11,311 nt of DNA from Willaertia magna (Eukaryota; Heterolobosea; Eutetramitea; Acrasida; Naegleriidae), in NCBI GenBank assembly GCA_902984215.1, contig CADWAF010004364.1, positions 1 to 11,311 on the forward strand. The letters are read 5' to 3'. A program made the translations under genes and the position numbers. Below, piece by piece: positions 9,413 to 11,311 of the stretch. Positions within the stretch are counted from its first letter, which is position 1; each line of letters starts with the position of its first letter. The notes under the pieces are model-generated. The model did no database searches. It worked only from the letters and a program-made list of their open reading frames with translations, and was not told the origin of the DNA.

Positions 9413-10171
9413 ATGAAACGTATTGTTTTACTAGTGGCATTGTTAATTTTAGCGGTTGATGGAAGGTCTTTAGCTCAGTTAATTTTTTCTTCTCTTCCCT
9501 TTCCAACAGCCAATGCAAATTTCTTTAAACCTGCAAAATCTCCTTACTATGCATTACTTCCATGTTTTGATTCTGAAAAGATTGACTTTTGCAAACCTTT
9601 AGTGGATCAGAGTCCTAGGGCTGTAAAATCTTTATTGTCAATGACTTTAAGTAAACAAATTGGAAGTAATAATAACTGGACAACTTCCCACATGACAAAT
9701 ATTGATTGTGCTAATTATTTCTGCTTTGATAAATTATCAACAGCCAATTTTACATCTAGGATATTATCAAATGAAATATTTAGAATAGAATTTTCTTTTC
9801 TATTTAATCATTGTATGTTTTGTAATAGTAATTCAAGTATTACGTTTAGAAATTTAGTTGAGAATGGTTCTTGCAATTCATTTCCTTTCGTTCCTAACAA
9901 TTGGTATCAATTGGGTTCGTCACATTGCCAAGGAAAACCAATGTCTGTGCCTGTGATGAATGTAACCTCAAGTGAATCCCTAAATTATAGAGATTTCCAT
10001 TTTGCTGTTTTGGACGCACATTTGTTCGAGCCTCTGAGCATATATAGCGGGGCCTTAACGAAAAGCATTGATGGCTTGTTGTGCGGAAGCGATGGTACTA
10101 GCTGCTGTTTGTTTACTCATTTTTTTTATTTTTCAAATTTTTTAATTTTATTATTTAATAATTTAGAATAA
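9413..10171 (+). pseudogene. Secreted cysteine-rich protein gene, copy 1, truncated and chimeric
   Basis: I do not recognise the family. The 252-aa frame starts with a signal peptide (MKRIVLLVALLILAVDG), then a moderately cysteine-rich domain with 8 Cys in residues 18-219 (LLPCFD, DFCKP, DCANYFC, HCMFC, GSCNS, SHCQG). It has several N-glycosylation sequons (NWT, NFT, NSS, NGS, NVT), as expected of an extracellular or vacuolar glycoprotein. At residue 219 (Ile, base 10069) the duplication junction is crossed. The last 33 residues are antisense eIF3h start-region sequence read by chance, including a hydrophobic run (HFFYFSNFLILLF). The original C-terminus is missing. It could be a dead copy or a new chimeric protein. 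No intron is seen. Confidence 0.8.
10055..10120 (-). pseudogene. eIF3h 5' fragment left by the tandem duplication
   Basis: The minus strand reads ATG at 10120-10118, then 17 codons with the same amino acids as eIF3h (MSKQTAASTIASAQQAI). It then crosses the junction into antisense secreted-protein sequence (NAFR) and stops at TAA (10055-10057). The result is a 21-codon remnant without any MPN domain. Its promoter-side sequence is also copied, so it may still be transcribed, antisense to the 3' part of the copy 1 secreted gene. Confidence 0.85.
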
Positions 10172-10654
10172 AAATGAATAAGCTTTTATTTTAAAGTGCT
10201 GACTAGCTAGCCTAGGGTTGAATATTGTTAAAATTGTTAACAAAAATTTAAAACCTAACAAATTATTAGATGTTAATGTTTCTTGTGTTCAATCAAGTAA
10301 AATCCATGCAATTATTATTTGTTGGTACAGTCGTAGATAGTGAACTATGTGTTTCTGATGATACGGAACTGGACTGTTGAATATTGGATGTTAAACTAAC
10401 TAGTATTGATGGCTTTAATTGTTTTTATTTTGGGAATTTAGGGCTTATACTTGTTACGGTTAATGCAATTCATACCAAGTTAACCAATCATCCAGTCACT
10501 GCAAAATGTTAAAATTTAAATTGTGTATTTACTTTTTTAAAAACGCCACATTTCTCACTAAGGTTTATACTCACGCCCAATTAGCTATTTAAATAATTTA
10601 TAAATATTAGATCGAAAATCTCAGAAAGAAAAATTTCAAGAAAAACTATCTCCA
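10121..10654. promoter_or_regulatory. Second copy of the divergent intergenic region
   Basis: This is the counterpart of 8923-9412, now flanked by the eIF3h stub and the second secreted-protein copy. It is 534 bases long against 490, and most of the difference is one divergent block at about 10367-10415. No ORF is supported here. Confidence 0.6.
10577..10595 (+). promoter_or_regulatory. CCAAT box plus TATTTAAATA, secreted-protein gene copy 2
   Basis: CCAAT (10577-10581) and TATTTAAATA (10586-10595) repeat the copy 1 arrangement. They keep the spacing of 4 bases between them and 69 bases from TATA-like start to ATG. Confidence 0.4.
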
Positions 10655-11311
10655 ATGAAACGTATTGTTTTACTAGTGGCATTGTTAATTTTAACGGTTG
10701 ATGAAAGGTCTTTAGCTCAGTTAATTTTCTCTTCTCTTCCCTTTCCAACAGCCAATGCAAATTTCTTTAAACCTGCAAAATCTCCTTACTATGCATTACT
10801 TCCATGTTTTGATTCTGAAAAGATTGACTTTTGCAAACCTTTAGTAGATCAGAGTCCTAGGGCTGTAAAATCTTTATTGTCAATGACTTTAAGTAAACAA
10901 ATTGGAAGTAATAACAACTGGACAACTTCCCATATGACAAATATTGATTGTGCTAATTATTTCTGCTTTGATAAATTATCAACAGCCAATTTTACATCTA
11001 GGATATTATCAAACGAAATATTTAGAATTGAATTCTCTTTTCTATTTAATCATTGCATGTTTTGTAATAGTAATTCAAGTATTACGTTTAGAAATTTAGT
11101 TGAGAATGGTTCTTGCAATTCATTTCCTTTCGTTCCTAGTAATTGGTATCAATTGGGTTCGTCACATTGCCAAGGAAAACCAATGTCTGTGCCTGTGATG
11201 AATGCAACCTCAAATGAATCCCTAAATTATAAAGATTTCCATTTTGCTGTTTTGGACGCACACTTGTTCGAGCCTCTGAGCATGTACAGCGGGGCCTTAA
11301 CGAAAAGCATT
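10655..11311 (+). CDS. Secreted cysteine-rich protein, copy 2, 5' part (runs off window)
   Basis: The frame has 219 codons from ATG 10655 and is still open at the window edge. The product is the same unrecognised secreted protein as copy 1: signal peptide MKRIVLLVALLILTVDE, the same 8 Cys and nearly the same sequons. I see about seven amino-acid differences from copy 1 (Ala14Thr, Gly17Glu, and others near residues 163, 188, 191, 196 and 210). The Asn-Val-Thr sequon becomes Asn-Ala-Thr, so the site is kept. Indels are absent and the frame is intact, which suggests a working gene. From the geometry of a tandem duplication, the right-hand copy should be the one still attached to the original 3' end. 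Confidence 0.8.
   Translation, partial: MKRIVLLVALLILTVDERSLAQLIFSSLPFPTANANFFKPAKSPYYALLPCFDSEKIDFCKPLVDQSPRAVKSLLSMTLSKQIGSNNNWTTSHMTNIDCANYFCFDKLSTANFTSRILSNEIFRIEFSFLFNHCMFCNSNSSITFRNLVENGSCNSFPFVPSNWYQLGSSHCQGKPMSVPVMNATSNESLNYKDFHFAVLDAHLFEPLSMYSGALTKSI

Larger units (their letters stand above)
8872..10069. repeat. Tandem duplication, unit 1 (1198 bp)
   Basis: This segment is followed directly by a second copy in the same orientation (10070-11311). It begins inside codons 17-18 of eIF3h (minus strand) with GATGGCTTGTTGTGCGG and ends inside the secreted-protein gene with CCTTAACGAAAAGCATT. It holds the eIF3h 5' end, the divergent intergenic region and 219 codons of the secreted protein. 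The coding parts differ at roughly 3% of bases, counted by eye. Confidence 0.95.
10070..11311. repeat. Tandem duplication, unit 2 (1242 bp to window end)
   Basis: This is the second direct copy of 8872-10069. It is 44 bases longer overall, mostly because of extra sequence near 10367-10415. The window stops at 11311 with AACGAAAAGCATT, exactly the bases that end unit 1. So either a third unit or the remaining part of the secreted-protein gene follows outside the window. Confidence 0.95.

Noticed and set aside
10070..10171. The 33-residue tail of secreted-protein copy 1 as an original domain
   Set aside because: The bases are the duplicated eIF3h start region read on the opposite strand, so the tail comes from the junction.

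Overview
The window looks like nuclear DNA of a compact, very AT-rich protist, most probably a free-living amoeba. Genes are separated by tens to a few hundred bases. Six short GT-AG introns (42 to 61 bp) can be placed from reading frame plus conserved protein motifs. The products are clearly eukaryotic: Rho GTPase, golgin-84, FAD synthase, large thioredoxin reductase, pyroglutamyl peptidase, eIF3h. A heterolobosean such as Naegleria or Willaertia would fit the base composition, short introns and animal-type selenoprotein thioredoxin reductase, but this is inference and other AT-rich amoebae are not excluded.

Layout, left to right. 1-292 (+): 3' end of a Rho-family GTPase with a CAAX end. 465-2938 (+): a three-exon golgin-84-like Golgi tether. 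A run of four minus-strand genes follows: FAD synthase (2944-3747); a three-exon large thioredoxin reductase (4087-5734) whose reading frame passes an in-frame TGA to end in Gly-Cys-Sec-Gly; a two-exon gene (5878-7657) joining pyroglutamyl peptidase I, an F-box and a Ras-like GTPase domain; and a two-exon eIF3 subunit h gene (7710-8922). FAD synthase (FAD supply) and thioredoxin reductase (an FAD enzyme) are neighbours, but nothing shows that this is more than chance.

The right end, 8872-11311, is a direct tandem duplication of about 1.2 kb. Its unit starts inside codon 17-18 of eIF3h, covers the whole divergent promoter region, and ends inside a gene for an unrecognised cysteine-rich secreted protein. 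The left unit is attached to the intact eIF3h gene and carries a secreted-protein gene that is cut short and runs into antisense eIF3h sequence. The right unit has only a 17-codon eIF3h stub, and its secreted-protein gene runs off the window. The window ends exactly at the base where the first unit ends.

The best candidates for something unusual are the peptidase/F-box/GTPase fusion, the selenocysteine codon followed after 7 nt by a long hairpin, and the chimeric gene made by the tandem duplication.
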